DNA of 64,000 nt from assembly GCA_049841275.1 (NCBI GenBank), contig JASGDN010000042.1, positions 19,171-83,170 on the forward strand, read 5' to 3'. A model generated the notes under the pieces. That model was not told the origin of the DNA. It searched no databases and saw only the letters and a list, made by a program, of their open reading frames with translations. This stretch comes from JASGDN01 sp049841275 (GTDB taxonomy: Bacteria > Chloroflexota > Chloroflexia > Thermomicrobiales > UBA6265). This document shows, one piece after another, positions 1 through 8,182 of the stretch. Position 1 is the stretch's first letter. Every line of letters begins with the position of its first letter. Position numbers and translations under genes: made by a program.

Positions 1-714
1 CTCGTACCCCTTGTGGCCTTCCGGGATGAACTGCTGGTTGCGCCCGGCCCAGTTGCCCCGGCCCTGCGTGCCGATTTCGGCATAGGTCGTCGCAGAGACC
101 GTGGCAACCTTCGGATTGCCCAGCACGTAAAGGATAAGGTCGAGGACGTGGACGCCGAGGTCGATCAGCGGTCCGCCGCCAGCAGCTTCCTTCGACGTGA
201 ACCAGCTGCCCCATCCTGGAATGCCGCTCCGGCGCATCCAGAAGGCCTTCGAGTAGTAGATGCGGCCGAGCGCGCCGCTCTGGACCTGCTCGCGCATGAC
301 CTGGACATCGTGACGGGAGCGCCGCTGGAAGGAGATGGCGAGGATCTTGCCCGCCTTCTCCGCCGCCTCGACCATCGCGCGGCCCTCGGCCTCGTTCCGC
401 GCGAGCGGTTTCTCGATCAGGACGTGCTTCCCGGCCTCCAGCGCGGCGATCGCCACCGGCATGTGGAGGAAGTTCGGCACGGCGATGCTCACTGCATCGA
501 TGTCGTCCTGTGCGAGCAAGTCCTGATAGTCCCGATAGACGTTCGGGACGTTGAACCGCTCGGCGAGCGTCGCACACCGGTCGGTGTCGAGACCGGCAAG
601 CGCCACGACCCTGACGCGCGGGTCTTCGCTGTATCCTTCGAGATGAAAGAGCCCCGCGCCACACCCGATCACTCCGACGCGCAATGGCTCGCGCGCCTCC
701 CCCTTGTCCGCCAC
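1..714 (-). CDS. Gfo/Idh/MocA-family oxidoreductase (3' end outside window)
   Basis: NAD(P)-dependent sugar or cyclitol dehydrogenase family, cytoplasmic; substrate not predictable. Only the first 238 codons are in the window; the C-terminus lies beyond the left edge. GTG at 714 is chosen because GGGGAG lies 7 nt upstream and an in-frame TAG precedes it closely, leaving no alternative. The N-terminus shows the Rossmann glycine motif GVIGCGAG (about residues 14-21), the PNFLH turn near 80 and the family signature EKPLA at 101-105, followed by the start of the C-terminal alpha/beta domain with GGGPLIDLGVH. The metallophosphoesterase lies 123 nt upstream on the same strand. A second, only distantly similar Gfo/Idh protein is encoded at 18,086. 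The family call is secure, the role is not. Confidence 0.9.
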   Translation of the reverse strand, partial: MADKGEAREPLRVGVIGCGAGLFHLEGYSEDPRVRVVALAGLDTDRCATLAERFNVPNVYRDYQDLLAQDDIDAVSIAVPNFLHMPVAIAALEAGKHVLIEKPLARNEAEGRAMVEAAEKAGKILAISFQRRSRHDVQVMREQVQSGALGRIYYSKAFWMRRSGIPGWGSWFTSKEAAGGGPLIDLGVHVLDLILYVLGNPKVATVSATTYAEIGTQGRGNWAGRNQQFIPEGHKGYE

Positions 715-837
715 GACTGTGCTCCCCGGCCTCTACTGGCCACGCTGGATGAACATCACGAAGGCGCGCCATCCGACGCGCCGACCTTGCGCCAGAATGG
801 CATTCCCCGAAGTGGTACGCAAGGGGATCGGCGCTTC

Positions 838-1662
838 TCAGGCCACGAGATGGATCATGACGAGTTCCGGCGGGCAACCCAGCCGCACGGGAGGGCGATA
901 GAGGCCAACGCCGTTCGAGACGAAAAGGGTCATGTCTCCGATCGTGAAGCGGCCCGACGCGAAGCGCTTGCCGGCCTTGGGCAACGCCAGCGGCCCGATT
1001 CCCGGCAGACGCACCTGCCCGCCATGCGTGTGCCCGGACAACATCAGGAACGGCGCGTACGCGGCAGCCTCCTCGGCAGCATCGGGTTCGTGCCAGAGGC
1101 AGATGCAGGCGGCGTCGGCTGGCACTTCCGCGAAGGCAGCAGCCGGATCGGGTCTCCCAAGGAGAAGGTCGTCGATGCCAGCAAGCCAGAGCGGCCCGCG
1201 ATCCGTCTCGACCTCCACCGCGCGGTTGACCAGCACCTCGGCCCCGGCCTCATGCAGCATCCGCTCGACACGCGAGCGGACGTTCGAGACATCGTGATTG
1301 CCGATCACCGCCCACGAACCGAACCTGGCCGTCGCCGTCATCTCGGCGATCGACGGTGCGATCTCGTCGATAAAGTAGGGCGACTGCGAGACATAATCAC
1401 CTCCGAGAAGCAGGATGTCCGGCTTTTCACGACGGAGGGCACGGACGATAGTCTGGAGGTTCCTGACGGTGAAGGTCGGGCCGACGTGCGTGTCGGAGAC
1501 ATAGGCGAGGCGAAGACCGCTGAGGTCCGCGTGATTTCGCGGCAGCATGAAGACCTGGTGGTTCACCCGAGGGCGAAACGGGATCACGAAACGGGCGATC
1601 AGGGCCGTGACCGCTCCCGCAACCATCCCAAGCACCACCGTCGGGGCGAGAACCTTCTTCAT
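838..1662 (-). CDS. Membrane-anchored calcineurin-like metallophosphoesterase
   Basis: Predicted phosphohydrolase of the YkuE/LpxG-like calcineurin superfamily, 274 aa. The N-terminal 25 residues form one hydrophobic segment after MKK, so the catalytic domain is probably tethered outside the membrane. Metal-ligand motifs appear in order: SDTH (D57, H59), GGDY (D89), GNHD (121-124) and GHTHGG in the C-terminal third, all intact. The open frame continues upstream to 1731, but the MKKVL start at 1662 gives a normal signal-anchor and avoids an arginine-rich extension, so I prefer it. The substrate (cell-wall or lipid pyrophosphate, for instance) cannot be told from sequence. It lies upstream of the Gfo/Idh gene and downstream of a palindromic repeat. 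Confidence 0.85.
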   Translation of the reverse strand: MKKVLAPTVVLGMVAGAVTALIARFVIPFRPRVNHQVFMLPRNHADLSGLRLAYVSDTHVGPTFTVRNLQTIVRALRREKPDILLLGGDYVSQSPYFIDEIAPSIAEMTATARFGSWAVIGNHDVSNVRSRVERMLHEAGAEVLVNRAVEVETDRGPLWLAGIDDLLLGRPDPAAAFAEVPADAACICLWHEPDAAEEAAAYAPFLMLSGHTHGGQVRLPGIGPLALPKAGKRFASGRFTIGDMTLFVSNGVGLYRPPVRLGCPPELVMIHLVA

Positions 1663-1760
1663 GCAAACAAGACCCTTTCGAAAACCGGGGCCGACAGGGA
1701 GTCGGCGTCTACAGACGCAACGGTCTTCCAATCCATTCCCAGGAACAGCGCCATCTCATA

Positions 1761-1838
1761 TAGGGGCGATCGCCCGAGGCGACCTCGGCAGTTCCCGACG
1801 ATCGCCAACCGCAACACCCGCTGCGAAGATCGCCCCTG
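1761..1838. repeat. Palindromic repeat element, copy 1 (GGGGCGATC family)
   Basis: AGGGGCGATC at 1762-1771 is the exact reverse complement of GATCGCCCCT at 1828-1837. A shorter stem (CGAGG/CCTCG) sits just inside the left arm. The ends match two other intergenic elements at 33,612 and 42,245. This copy is the most diverged and lies in the gap between menA and the metallophosphoesterase. Confidence 0.6.
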
Positions 1839-1862
1839 CATGCAACATCGTCTTCGAGCGTC

Positions 1863-2825
1863 CTACGCGGAGTGGTAGCGGACCATCAGCACGGCCAGCA
1901 TCAGGCCCAGGCTGATGAGCGTGCAGAACCGGAGATGCAGCCCGGCCGATTTCCGGGTGATCACGTTCAACTGCGCCGGCGTCGTGGCCAGACCGCCGCG
2001 CTCAACCAGCTTGTAGGCCGTCGGGAAGGAGAGCCAGACGATCAGCACCGGATAGAGCTCCGGCTCGTTGACGAACATGGCGATTGCCAGCGCGTACGGC
2101 ACGAACAGCAGAAACGCGAACCAGGCGATCGAAAGGCCGCGCGGCAGCAGGTTGGCCAGCGTCCGTTTGCCCATCGCCCGGTCGGTCTCCACATCGCGCA
2201 TGTTGTTCGCGTGAAGGAACGCCGCCGCCAGCATGCCGATGGCCGTGCCGAGCAGGATCGCCGGGGTCGAGATATTCCCGCGCAGCACATAGTACGCGCC
2301 ACACACCATGCCGATACCCATCGTCAGGAAGACCGTCACCTCGCCCAGCGCCCAGTAGGCGAGGGGGAACGGCCCGGCGGTATAGAGATACGCAGCGGCG
2401 GCGCTGACGATGCCGATCCAGAGCACGATCGGTCCGACCGCCGCGATCACCGGCACCGCGCACAGGATCGCGATACCGAAGCTGACCATGATCCCGTTGC
2501 GCAGGTCGTCGTGCGTGAGGTCCCCGCGCTGGAGAGCGCCACCCTGGCCGAGTGTGACGGCAGAGTCGACACCACGGCGATCGTCGAAGTAGTCGTTCGT
2601 CAGGTTACAGGCTGCATGGGTGCAGATCGAGGCCAGCAGCATGAGGACGAAGAGACCGGGATCGATCCAGCCGTCGACCATCGCCAGCGCCGCCGCAGCC
2701 ACGATCGGCACCGTAGACGTGGTGAACGAGCGGGGACGGACGGCATTGAACCAGACACGCCAGCGAGGCGTGCCGGACCCGGCACGAGGTCGGGTGGAAT
2801 CGGTGGAGGGCATTGCAGCGGGCAT
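1863..2825 (-). CDS. menA: UbiA-family prenyltransferase, probably 1,4-dihydroxy-2-naphthoate prenyltransferase
   Basis: Integral membrane enzyme that would attach a polyprenyl chain to an aromatic acceptor, most likely dihydroxynaphthoate in menaquinone synthesis. 320 aa with about eight to nine hydrophobic helices. Both aspartate-rich motifs of the family are visible: NLTNDYFDDRRGVD (about 74-87), and NNMRDVETD with following GKRTL (about 207-222). This spacing and wording match MenA rather than UbiA or COX10. It follows the ABC permease gene by 6 nt and so looks like the last gene of the importer operon, although no functional link is known to me. A MenA paralogue with another acceptor is the main alternative. 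Confidence 0.82.
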   Translation of the reverse strand: MPAAMPSTDSTRPRAGSGTPRWRVWFNAVRPRSFTTSTVPIVAAAALAMVDGWIDPGLFVLMLLASICTHAACNLTNDYFDDRRGVDSAVTLGQGGALQRGDLTHDDLRNGIMVSFGIAILCAVPVIAAVGPIVLWIGIVSAAAAYLYTAGPFPLAYWALGEVTVFLTMGIGMVCGAYYVLRGNISTPAILLGTAIGMLAAAFLHANNMRDVETDRAMGKRTLANLLPRGLSIAWFAFLLFVPYALAIAMFVNEPELYPVLIVWLSFPTAYKLVERGGLATTPAQLNVITRKSAGLHLRFCTLISLGLMLAVLMVRYHSA

Positions 2826-2831
2826 GACAGC

Positions 2832-3611
2832 CTATCGGTGGTTGGCGCGCCAGGGCATGACGAGACGGGCGATGCCATCGAGACAGAGCGTGAGCGCCCA
2901 CCCCATGACGCCGGTGATGATGAGGCCAACGAACATCTGGCGGATGCGCAGCGTCTGGTAATTCTGCCAGATCATGTGGCCGATGCCCTGATCCGCCGCC
3001 AGGAATTCGGTGCCGACGATCACGATCAGCGCGAAGCCAAGCGCGAGCCGCAGGCCCGTGAAGATGGCCGGCAATGCGCCGGGCAGCGCAACGGTCCAGA
3101 AGAGTTCCCAGCGGTTCGCCCCGAGGTTCGACGCCACGTCGCGATATGTGTCATCCAGTTCGAGGACGCCGCTCATGGTGCTGAGCGCGACGAGGAAGAA
3201 GATGGAGAGCGCGACGATGGCGATCTTCGATGCCTCGCCGATGCCGAGCGCGATGATGACGAGCGGCAGGATAGCGATCTTCGGCACGGCATAGATCGCG
3301 GCGGCGAGCGGCATGAAGAAGACCCGCACCGGCCAGAAGAGGCCCATCAGCAACCCGAGCACGATTCCGGGCACCGCGCCAACCACGAACCCTGCGAGGA
3401 TGCGTCCGAGGGAGACGCGGATGTCCCCCCAAAGGTCATTCTTGACCCAGAGCGTCCGCGCGGTATCCCAGAGCGAGCTGGGCGGCGGCCAGAACAATGG
3501 ATCTATCGTCCGCGTGCGGGAGAGGATCTCCCAGATCAGCAGCAGGAGCACGGGCGCCGCAATGGTGAGCGCCGCCTCCGCAATCCGGCGCTGGCGGATG
3601 GTGATCATCAT
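2832..3611 (-). CDS. ABC importer permease, SsuC/TauC/ThiX type
   Basis: Inner-membrane permease of the nitrate/sulfonate/taurine or pyrimidine-precursor importer family (BPD_transp_1), 259 aa with about six hydrophobic helices. The cytoplasmic EAA loop is recognisable as ASNLGANRWELFWTVALPGA around residues 162-181. ATG at 3611 overlaps the ATPase stop codon by 4 nt (ATGA), which fixes the start and implies translational coupling. It forms a complete importer with the two upstream genes. The transported substrate (sulfonate, thiamine precursor or other small anion) cannot be decided. Confidence 0.9.
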   Translation of the reverse strand: MMITIRQRRIAEAALTIAAPVLLLLIWEILSRTRTIDPLFWPPPSSLWDTARTLWVKNDLWGDIRVSLGRILAGFVVGAVPGIVLGLLMGLFWPVRVFFMPLAAAIYAVPKIAILPLVIIALGIGEASKIAIVALSIFFLVALSTMSGVLELDDTYRDVASNLGANRWELFWTVALPGALPAIFTGLRLALGFALIVIVGTEFLAADQGIGHMIWQNYQTLRIRQMFVGLIITGVMGWALTLCLDGIARLVMPWRANHR

Positions 3612-4504
3612 CGCGCCATGCTCGCTTCCTGGGCCACGCGCGCGGCGGTCACTTCTTCCCGCACGGTCGTCCAGATCTCGGTGAAGAGCGAGGTGAACGC
3701 GGGATCGGAGCGGACATCCATCAGGGCGCGCGGGCGGGCGAACGGGACATCGATCGTGGAGCGGATCGTGCCGGGTTGGGCACTCATGATGACGATGCGA
3801 TCGGCAAGGACGATGGCCTCGTCGATGGAGTGCGTGACGAAGACGACCGTCTTGCGGCGCTCATCCCAGATCCGCAGCAGCTCTTCCTGCAGGAGGAAGC
3901 GGGTCTGCTCGTCCAGCGCCCCGAACGGCTCGTCCATGAGCAGGAGGTCGGGATCGACAGCCAGCGCCCGCGCGATGGCGACGCGCTGCCGCATACCTTC
4001 GGAAACCTGATGGGGATAGGACCGACGGAAGGCGTGCAAGCCGACCGTCGCGAGAAGGGCATCGGCCCGGTCGCCACGCTCCTTGCGGGGCAGGCCGCGC
4101 AGCTTGAGGCCGTACGCGACGTTCTGGCGGAGGGTCAACCACGGAAAGAGACTGCGTCCCTGGAAGACCATCGCGTTCGATGGCGTATCGCCGCGTTCGT
4201 TAGCCAGGGCGAGGACACCGCTCGTCGGATGATCGAGGCCGGCAAGCATGCGCAGGAACGTCGATTTTCCGCAGCCGGACGGTCCGACGATGACCGTGAA
4301 GCTACCTGCCGGGATATCAAGGTCGATATCCCGGCAGGCGTCGACAGGCCCGCGTGCCGTTTCGAACCGGCGCCCGACACCCCGCGCCTCGACACGCGCA
4401 CCGGGACGGACGGTGCGAGATGCACCGCCCGTCGTCACGGTACCCACGGGCGTAGCGAGCGGGTGTGTCGAGGCGGATGCGATGGGAAGATCCCGGGAGG
4501 TCAT
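3608..4504 (-). CDS. ABC importer ATPase, SsuB/TauB type
   Basis: Cytoplasmic ATP-hydrolysing subunit of the same importer, 298 aa. Walker A is GPSGCGKS, the Q-loop reads VFQGRSLFPW, Walker B is LLLMDEPFGALD and the switch histidine is in VTHSIDEA. The ABC signature reads VSEGMRQR rather than the usual LSGGM/Q, so the first conserved glycine is a glutamate. An N-terminal stretch of about 40 residues precedes the nucleotide-binding fold and looks unstructured. ATG at 4504 shares one base with the stop of the binding-protein gene, and the 3' end overlaps the permease start by 4 nt. Confidence 0.9.
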   Translation of the reverse strand: MTSRDLPIASASTHPLATPVGTVTTGGASRTVRPGARVEARGVGRRFETARGPVDACRDIDLDIPAGSFTVIVGPSGCGKSTFLRMLAGLDHPTSGVLALANERGDTPSNAMVFQGRSLFPWLTLRQNVAYGLKLRGLPRKERGDRADALLATVGLHAFRRSYPHQVSEGMRQRVAIARALAVDPDLLLMDEPFGALDEQTRFLLQEELLRIWDERRKTVVFVTHSIDEAIVLADRIVIMSAQPGTIRSTIDVPFARPRALMDVRSDPAFTSLFTEIWTTVREEVTAARVAQEASMAR

Positions 4505-5640
4505 CAGGAACCCGACTTCGCCTTGTCAACGTATTGGGTGTCGATCATCGTGGAGGGGTCGATCGGGGTGTCATAGTCGAGCAGGCCGCGATCGCCGAAG
4601 AAGGTCTGGAGCTGGTTCAGGCTGTCGATCTCGATCGTGCCATCTTCGGAGTAGATCGGCTTGACCGATGCGGCAATGAGGTCGGCAGGAACGTTGGTGT
4701 ACTTGTTGATGATGGCGAGATTCAGCGGATCGTTGAAGTTCGCGTTCAGGTCGGCGGACGCGCGGAGATAGGCCTTCACGAAGCCAGTGGCGGCCTCCGG
4801 ATTTGCCTTCAGCCAGTCGGAGTTGCCGAAGACCATCGTCGGCCAGATACCCTGCACCGGGAAGTCGGAGAGCAGGCGCACGGCCAGGCCGGTCTGCTCC
4901 GCCTGCGTCGCGACCGGCTCGCCGACAATGGCAGCATCGAGCGCACCGGAATCGAGCGCTGTGACGGCATCCGGGAAGGTGAGGTACTGAAGATCGACAT
5001 CGGCAATGGTAAGTCCGCCCGTTTCGAGCGCTTTCTCCAGCCAGAGTTCGGTCGCACCCGGCGCGTTGACGGAGACCTTCTTGCCCTTGAGGTCGGCCAC
5101 ACGCTTGATGCTGCCGTCCTCGCAAGCCTTCTTCGAGATCATGAGCGGACTGGCAACGGGGCTGCCCTCGGAATGACCGGGGGCTATGATCGTGAGCGGC
5201 AGCCCCTGGGAGACGCCGTTCCAGTAGGCCGGCCCAACCCCGGTGAGCCCCACGTTCAGCTTGTTCGTGGCCGTAAGCGTGGTGATGTCCGTGCCATTGG
5301 TGAAGGACTGAAGCTCGACATCGAGCCCCTCGTCGGCGTAATAGCCCTTCTCCAACGCGACGTAGATCGGCGCATAGATGGAGAGCGGCATGTAGCCGAC
5401 GACCATCTTCGTCGCGCCATCCGGAACGGAGACCGCCGGAATCTCGGGCAGCGAGACTGGCGTGGCATCCGCCGCGACAGGCGTGGAAGCCGGTGCGATG
5501 GAACAGGCGCCCTGGGCGGCAACGGATGCGGCCGCGGGCGCAAGCAGGATCGACAGCAACGACACGATTCCCGAGAGCAGCACCGCAAGGATCGGCGACG
5601 TCTTCGGCAGCGCTCGATCGGAACCGGAAGCCGGGTGCAT
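4504..5640 (-). CDS. Periplasmic-binding-protein-like ABC substrate receptor, NMT1/SsuA/TauA type
   Basis: Extracytoplasmic substrate receptor, 378 aa. ATG at 5640 has GGAGG 5 nt upstream. The open frame extends further to 5916 but runs through arginine-rich sequence unlike a signal. The N-terminus has a hydrophobic signal segment (ILAVLLSGIVSLLSILLAP) ending near AAASVAAQG; no clear lipobox is visible. The mature part has family features such as KMVVGYMPLSIYAPIYVALEKG and YADEGLDVEL near the start, and ATELWLEKALE in the middle. First gene of the importer operon (receptor, ATPase, permease, menA). Relatives bind taurine, alkanesulfonates, nitrate or pyrimidine precursors; the ligand here is unknown. 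Confidence 0.88.
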   Translation of the reverse strand: MHPASGSDRALPKTSPILAVLLSGIVSLLSILLAPAAASVAAQGACSIAPASTPVAADATPVSLPEIPAVSVPDGATKMVVGYMPLSIYAPIYVALEKGYYADEGLDVELQSFTNGTDITTLTATNKLNVGLTGVGPAYWNGVSQGLPLTIIAPGHSEGSPVASPLMISKKACEDGSIKRVADLKGKKVSVNAPGATELWLEKALETGGLTIADVDLQYLTFPDAVTALDSGALDAAIVGEPVATQAEQTGLAVRLLSDFPVQGIWPTMVFGNSDWLKANPEAATGFVKAYLRASADLNANFNDPLNLAIINKYTNVPADLIAASVKPIYSEDGTIEIDSLNQLQTFFGDRGLLDYDTPIDPSTMIDTQYVDKAKSGS

Positions 5641-5972
5641 GATGTCCTCCACTGGTGAACGACGGATGTGCGTGGGCCCGGCAACGGAATGCGGTCGCGG
5701 CTTGAACAGCGTATCCGTTCCGCATCGTCGCCGGAGCAAAGCCCCAACGAATGACACGGCCAGTATACGATGTTCGCGCGCCACTTCGTGAACTTTCTCA
5801 CGAGACAACCGGATAGGTAGCCGGTCATTGCGCCCCTGTCTCCACCCGCCGCGAGGGCGCGGGTCGACGCCAGCCTCAGAGATCCCCTGCAGCAGAATCC
5901 GAAAGGGTTGCCCCAACGGAGTGCGGATCTATTTGGACGATCCTTTCAGACGCAGATGATGGTCGGCGGCGA
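5641..5972 (-). promoter_or_regulatory. Intergenic region with candidate promoter for the importer-menA operon
   Basis: 332 bp without a convincing gene between the oppF-like stop and the binding-protein start. On the minus strand TATACT (plus positions 5762-5767) is a good -10. The upstream TTCACG is 19 bp away, too far for an ideal -35, so the call is moderate. It would leave a leader of about 115 nt. I looked for TPP- and SAM-riboswitch signatures because of the transporter type and saw none. Confidence 0.35.
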
Positions 5973-7055
5973 TCAATCGGCGGCGGCCATGCCCTCGCTG
6001 GTGACGCCTTGCAGCGTGAGCGTCTCGGCATGGTGGCAGGCGACGCCCTGGTGCGAATCGTGATCGGGAAGCGTACGCAGGGCCGGGCGTTCCCGCGAGC
6101 AGATCTCGGTCGCGAACCGGCAACGCGGGTGGAATGCGCATCCGCTCGGCGGATTGGAAGGATCGGCGATCTCGCCGGCCAACCGGAGCCGGTTTCGCGT
6201 GTTGCGCAGACGTGGATCGGAGATCGGCACCGATGAGATTAGGGCTTCCGTATAGGGGTGCTCCGGAGTTCGGAAAAGCGTGTCCGTCGGCGCCGTCTCG
6301 ACCAGTTTCCCGACGTACATGACGGCCACCCGGTCGCAGATGTGCTCGATCACGCTGAGATCGTGTGAGATGAAGAGGTAGGTGAGATTCAATTCCTCCT
6401 GCAAGTCCTCGAGCAGGTTGAGGATCTGCGCCCGCACCGAGACGTCCAGCGCCGACACGGCTTCGTCCAGCACCACGATCCGGGGATCGAGGGCGAGGGC
6501 ACGAGCGATGGATATGCGCTGCCGCTCCCCGCCGCTGAACGCATGGGGGTATCGGCGCATATAGTCTGGCCGCAATCCAGCCTTCCGCAGCAACTCCGCT
6601 ACCCGCTCTTCGAGGTCGCGCCCCTTCGCCACCTTGTTGACCCGCAAGGGTTCCCCGACAATGTCAAGGACGGTCATGCGCGGATTCAGCGAGGAGTACG
6701 GGTCCTGGAAAACCATCCGTATCTCGCGACGATACGGTTTCAGAGCCTTCTCGGAGAGCGCCGCAAGATCGACCACCTGGCCGTCCGTCCGCCGGTAGTT
6801 GATCTCGCCGCCGGTTGGCTTGAGCGCGCGAAGAATGGCCCGGCCCGTGGTCGATTTTCCGCAGCCGGACTCTCCGACGAGACCGAGTGTCTCACCGGCG
6901 GCGATCGAGAAGCTGACATCGTCAACCGCCTTCACCTCCCCGGCCCGGCCCCGCATGAAGCCAGACGAAAGCGGGTAGTACATCTTGAGGTTCTTCACCT
7001 CGAGCAACGGGCCACCTGCCGGTAGCGGAATCGATCCATGACGCGTCTCGCTCAC
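5973..7055 (-). CDS. Opp/Dpp-type ABC transporter ATPase (OppF-like)
   Basis: Second ATPase of the family-5 (oligopeptide/oligosaccharide) importer, 360 aa. GTG at 7055 overlaps the OppD-like stop by 4 nt (GTGA); the frame continues upstream only through sequence antisense-like to oppD. Walker A GESGCGKS, Q-loop VFQDPYSSLNPRM, signature FSGGERQR, Walker B IVVLDEAVSALD and the H-loop ISHDLSV are all intact. The C-terminal oligopeptide/dipeptide extension includes the cysteine pair region GCAFHPRC, followed by another cysteine. Last gene of the lyase-transporter operon. Family-5 ATPases serve peptide, nickel and oligosaccharide importers; the neighbouring lyase favours a carbohydrate. Confidence 0.92.
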   Translation of the reverse strand: MSETRHGSIPLPAGGPLLEVKNLKMYYPLSSGFMRGRAGEVKAVDDVSFSIAAGETLGLVGESGCGKSTTGRAILRALKPTGGEINYRRTDGQVVDLAALSEKALKPYRREIRMVFQDPYSSLNPRMTVLDIVGEPLRVNKVAKGRDLEERVAELLRKAGLRPDYMRRYPHAFSGGERQRISIARALALDPRIVVLDEAVSALDVSVRAQILNLLEDLQEELNLTYLFISHDLSVIEHICDRVAVMYVGKLVETAPTDTLFRTPEHPYTEALISSVPISDPRLRNTRNRLRLAGEIADPSNPPSGCAFHPRCRFATEICSRERPALRTLPDHDSHQGVACHHAETLTLQGVTSEGMAAAD

Positions 7056-8143
7056 GCAGCCCCTCCCTGCACGGAAACCGGCGCAGCCCCGGACGGAACA
7101 TGGTCTGGCTCGTGGAGCAGGCAGCGAACGTTCCGCTCCGGTCCAAGCCAGGTGACGGCCGGTTCGACGCGGTCGCACAAGCCAGGCATGAACGCAGGAC
7201 ACCGGGTATGAAAGGGACAACCGGTTGGCCGGTCGAAGCTGGAGGGAACCATCCCGGCAATCGAATCGAGCCGGTGCTTCCGCTGCTGTCCCAGACGCGG
7301 GATCGACCGCAACAACGCCTCCGTATACGGATGCTTCGGATCGTGGAAGATTTCGTCCACGGTGCCACGTTCGACCACAAGTCCGAGGTACATCACTGCC
7401 ACCTCGTCGGCAACCTCCGCCACCACACCGAGATCGTGGGTAATGAGCATCACTGCCATGTCGAACTCATCCTTGAGCCGTTGGATCAACTCCAGGATCT
7501 GCGCCTGGGTCGTCACATCGAGCGCGGTCGTCGGCTCGTCGGCGATGAGCAGGCGGGGTGTGCAGGCAAGCGCCATCGCGATCATCGCGCGCTGGCGCAT
7601 GCCGCCGCTCATCTCGAACGGATAGCTGTCCACACGCTCCTGGGGGCGGGGAATGCCGACGTAACCAAGCATCTCGACAGCACGGGCACGCGCAGCCTGT
7701 TTCGAGAGTCCTTCGTGGAGGATCACCGTCTCCGTAATCTGGCTACCGACCGTATGGACGGGGCTGAGGGATGTCATCGGCTCCTGGAAGATCATCGAGA
7801 TCTCCTTCCCCCGGATGCCGCGGATCTCCTTTCCCTTGGGATCGAGCTTCGCGAGATCGGTCACCCGGTCGACACCACCCGGACCAGGATGATGGAAGAG
7901 CATCTCCCCGGCAACCACCTTCCCCGGAGGTTGCACGATCTGCAGGATCGACCGGGCAGTCATGCTCTTGCCGCAGCCACTTTCACCCACCACGCACAGG
8001 GTCTTGCCGCGCCGGATGTCGAAATCGACCCCATCGATGGCGCGAACGAGCCCTTCATCAAGGGCAAACTGGGTCTTCAATCCCCGGATCTCGAGGACCA
8101 GGTCGCTCGGCACCGTGTCGGTTGTGGGTTCAGCGAGAGCCAT
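7052..8143 (-). CDS. Opp/Dpp-type ABC transporter ATPase (OppD-like)
   Basis: First ATPase of the family-5 importer, 363 aa. Walker A GESGCGKS, Q-loop IFQEPMTSLSP, signature MSGGMRQR, Walker B LLIADEPTTALD and H-loop ITHDLGVV are complete. The C-terminal oligopeptide-transporter domain has TGCPFHTRCP followed by a further cysteine near the end, the usual cysteine cluster. It lies 39 nt downstream of the oppC-like gene and overlaps the oppF-like start by 4 nt. Together they form the heterodimeric motor expected for an Opp, Dpp or oligosaccharide importer. Confidence 0.93.
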   Translation of the reverse strand: MALAEPTTDTVPSDLVLEIRGLKTQFALDEGLVRAIDGVDFDIRRGKTLCVVGESGCGKSMTARSILQIVQPPGKVVAGEMLFHHPGPGGVDRVTDLAKLDPKGKEIRGIRGKEISMIFQEPMTSLSPVHTVGSQITETVILHEGLSKQAARARAVEMLGYVGIPRPQERVDSYPFEMSGGMRQRAMIAMALACTPRLLIADEPTTALDVTTQAQILELIQRLKDEFDMAVMLITHDLGVVAEVADEVAVMYLGLVVERGTVDEIFHDPKHPYTEALLRSIPRLGQQRKHRLDSIAGMVPSSFDRPTGCPFHTRCPAFMPGLCDRVEPAVTWLGPERNVRCLLHEPDHVPSGAAPVSVQGGAA

Positions 8144-8182
8144 GCATATGCTCCATCGGGATTGTCACGCTCGGCGATCGCA

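Noticed and set aside
13..1878. Plus-strand open frame of 621 codons
   Set aside because: Antisense to the Gfo/Idh and metallophosphoesterase genes; the product is Arg/Asp/His-rich with no family features, as expected for the complement of high-G+C coding sequence.
1872..4010. Plus-strand open frame of 712 codons
   Set aside because: Shadow of menA and the ABC importer genes on the opposite strand; low-complexity charged composition.
5641..5972. Riboswitch (TPP or SAM type) before the importer operon
   Set aside because: The region contains short matches such as CTCTGAGG, but the conserved paired elements and later consensus blocks are missing.
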